Below, in pieces: positions 36,577 through 37,928 of a stretch of DNA of 37,928 nt. Made by a program: the position numbers and the translations under genes. This DNA comes from an uncultured Beijerinckiaceae bacterium (GTDB lineage: Bacteria > Pseudomonadota > Alphaproteobacteria > Rhizobiales > Beijerinckiaceae): positions 1 to 37,928 of the forward strand of contig CALMGA010000126.1 in assembly GCA_937863205.1 (NCBI GenBank). Direction: 5' to 3'. Positions within the stretch are counted from its first letter, which is position 1. The number at the start of each line of letters is the position of its first letter. The notes beneath the pieces are model-generated. The model did not search any database, was not told where the DNA came from, and saw only the letters and a program-made list of their open reading frames with translations.

Positions 36577-37754
36577 TCCAGAGTCTTGCGCGGGTCAAAG
36601 GCGTCGCGCGCGCCTTCGCCAATGAAGACGAGCAGGATCAGCAGGAGGCCGGTCGCCGAGAAGCCGGACACGGCCAGCCACCAGGCTTCGCGATGGCTTT
36701 GCGCCTCCTGCAGCAGTTCGCCCAGAGAGGCGGCGCCGGGCGGCTGGCCGAGGCCGAGGAAGTCGAGCGCGGTCAGCGCCGTCACGGAGGCGCTCATGAT
36801 GAAGGGCAGCAGCGTCAGCGTCGCCACGGTGGCGTTGGGCAGCATGTGGCGCCAGATGATCTGCGCGTTGCTGAGGCCGAGCGCGCGGGCGGCGCGCACG
36901 TATTCGAAGTTGCGGGCACGCAGGAACTCGGCGCGCACCACGCCCACCAGATGCACCCAGTTGAACAGGAGCAGCACGAGCAGCAGGGACGTGAGGCTCG
37001 GCGCGATGAAGGAGGCGATGATGATGAGTACGTAAAGGCTCGGCAGCGCCGACCAGATCTCGATGACGCGCTGCGCCAGCAGATCGGTGAGGCCGCCGAA
37101 ATAGCCCTGCACCGCGCCGGCGGCGACGCCGATGATCGAGGACAGGAAGGTGAGGGCGAAGCCGAACAGGATGGAGATGCGGGTTCCGTAGATCACCCGG
37201 GCGAGCACGTCGCGCGAGCCGCCGTCGGTGCCAAGCCAGTCCGTTTCCACGGCCGCGCAGCCGGCCGCCGGGCTGGCGCCGGCCCGCACCGCGCCCTCCT
37301 CGCATTGCGTCTTCGTCAGCGCCCAGGTCGGCTTCGTCGGCGCGGCGGTCGCGGCAGTGTAGTTCGGCGTGCCGTAGGAGAACCGGATCGGCGGCCAGAT
37401 CATCCAGCCGTGGGCATCGACCTCGTCGGCGACCGCCTTGTTGCGGTAGTCGGCGGGTGCGAACAGGAAGCCGCCGAACCTGTCCTCGCCGTAGTCCCTG
37501 ACGATCGGCGACAGCCACTCGCCCTTATAGGAGATCAAGATCGGCCGGTCGTTGGCGATGAACTCGGCGAACAGCGAGGCGGTGAAGATGATCGCGAACA
37601 AGATCAGCGACCAGTACCCGCGGCGATGGCGGCGGAAGACGGCGAGGCGGCGCCGGTTGATCGGCGACAAGGCCCATGAGCGAGCCGAAGCCCGCGCGGC
37701 CGGCGCGATCTCACCGATCCCGGTGCCCCCGACCCGTGTCGGCGCTTCAACCAT
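36573..37754 (-). CDS. yejE: YejE-like permease of a peptide ABC importer
   Basis: A 393-residue inner-membrane permease. A cytoplasmic tail is followed by the first helix (about 47-68) and a long periplasmic insert (about residues 69-175) typical of YejE. A five-helix core follows, with the EAA loop [25 protein letters not shown] near 290-315. [24 protein letters not shown] marks the start of the permease domain. It pairs with YejB (upstream) and the YejF ATPase (downstream, overlapping by 4 bp). The first ATG at 37754 gives a basic, proline-containing N-terminus. Confidence 0.93.
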   Translation of the reverse strand: MVEAPTRVGGTGIGEIAPAARASARSWALSPINRRRLAVFRRHRRGYWSLILFAIIFTASLFAEFIANDRPILISYKGEWLSPIVRDYGEDRFGGFLFAPADYRNKAVADEVDAHGWMIWPPIRFSYGTPNYTAATAAPTKPTWALTKTQCEEGAVRAGASPAAGCAAVETDWLGTDGGSRDVLARVIYGTRISILFGFALTFLSSIIGVAAGAVQGYFGGLTDLLAQRVIEIWSALPSLYVLIIIASFIAPSLTSLLLVLLLFNWVHLVGVVRAEFLRARNFEYVRAARALGLSNAQIIWRHMLPNATVATLTLLPFIMSASVTALTALDFLGLGQPPGAASLGELLQEAQSHREAWWLAVSGFSATGLLLILLVFIGEGARDAFDPRKTLE

Positions 37755-37793
37755 CGCTCGCCATCACGCCATTTGCCACCCGATCCTGCGCCA

Positions 37794-37928
37794 TCAGATC
37801 TGGCGCCGCTCGAAGTCGATGCGCGGATCGATCCAGGTGTAGGTCAGGTCGGAGACGAGGTTCACCAGCAGGCCGATCAGCGCGAAGATGTAGATGTTGG
37901 CGAAGACGATGGGGTAGTCGCGGTTGAT
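37794..37928 (-). CDS. yejB: YejB-like permease, C-terminal end only
   Basis: The minus strand is open from the window edge to a TGA at 37794-37796. The 44 visible residues ([44 protein letters not shown]) are the last helix and cytoplasmic tail of a DppB/YejB-type permease. The gene ends 39 bp before yejE in the same direction. The rest, and probably the binding-protein gene yejA, lie outside the window. Confidence 0.88.
   Translation of the reverse strand: MNRDYPIVFANIYIFALIGLLVNLVSDLTYTWIDPRIDFERRQI

Overview
The window is GC-rich chromosomal DNA with a dense set of housekeeping genes. It carries a bacterial hopanoid (sterol-like lipid) operon, and several families that are typical of or concentrated in Alphaproteobacteria: DUF2794, DUF4167 next to clpB, a TIGR02300/FYDLN-type acidic zinc-ribbon protein next to aroA, and a CP4-like class II EPSP synthase. 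I infer an alphaproteobacterium, probably of the order Hyphomicrobiales (Rhizobiales), but I cannot place the genus. I saw no phage, insertion sequence, CRISPR array, tRNA or rRNA.

Layout. (1) 1-6956: hopanoid biosynthesis. A minus-strand run hpnC-hpnD-hpnE-shc-hpnG converges on a plus-strand hpnH whose 5' end lies outside the window. HpnD, HpnC and HpnE make squalene from farnesyl diphosphate, Shc cyclises it, HpnH adds an adenosyl group, and HpnG removes adenine. (2) 7395-11873: a secreted DUF3108 protein, a large LolE/YbbP-type ABC permease with no ATPase beside it, and a Bax-inhibitor-1 family membrane protein ending at a strong terminator. (3) 11972-20671: DUF2794 (minus), then htpG, prmC, a DUF4167 protein and clpB on the plus strand. 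This is a translation-quality and protein-folding block. (4) 20837-25177: two TadE-like pseudopilins and a TadG-like von Willebrand factor A protein, a small secreted glycine-zipper-like protein, and a convergent KirBac potassium channel. (5) 25392-29300: aroA-cmk (minus), divergent from the FYDLN-type protein, which converges on bioB. (6) 29389-34925: a TetR regulator divergent from an EmrA-EmrB-NodT tripartite efflux set, with overlapping inverted repeats in the shared promoter region. (7) 34972-37928: the minus-strand yejB(3' end)-yejE-yejF part of a peptide ABC importer.

Most genes belong to known families. I did not find a convincing wholly new system. The more unusual points are the 72-bp tail-to-tail coding overlap of hpnG and hpnH, the operator-like inverted repeats at the efflux locus, heat-shock-like promoter candidates before htpG and the Bax-inhibitor gene, a glycine at residue 100 of the class II EPSP synthase, short in-frame DNA tandem repeats in DUF4167 and bioB, a triplet of 19-bp-spaced repeats before the DUF4167 gene, and the loss of usual neighbours (prfA next to prmC, rpsA next to cmk). 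All promoter and operator calls were made by eye and are tentative.
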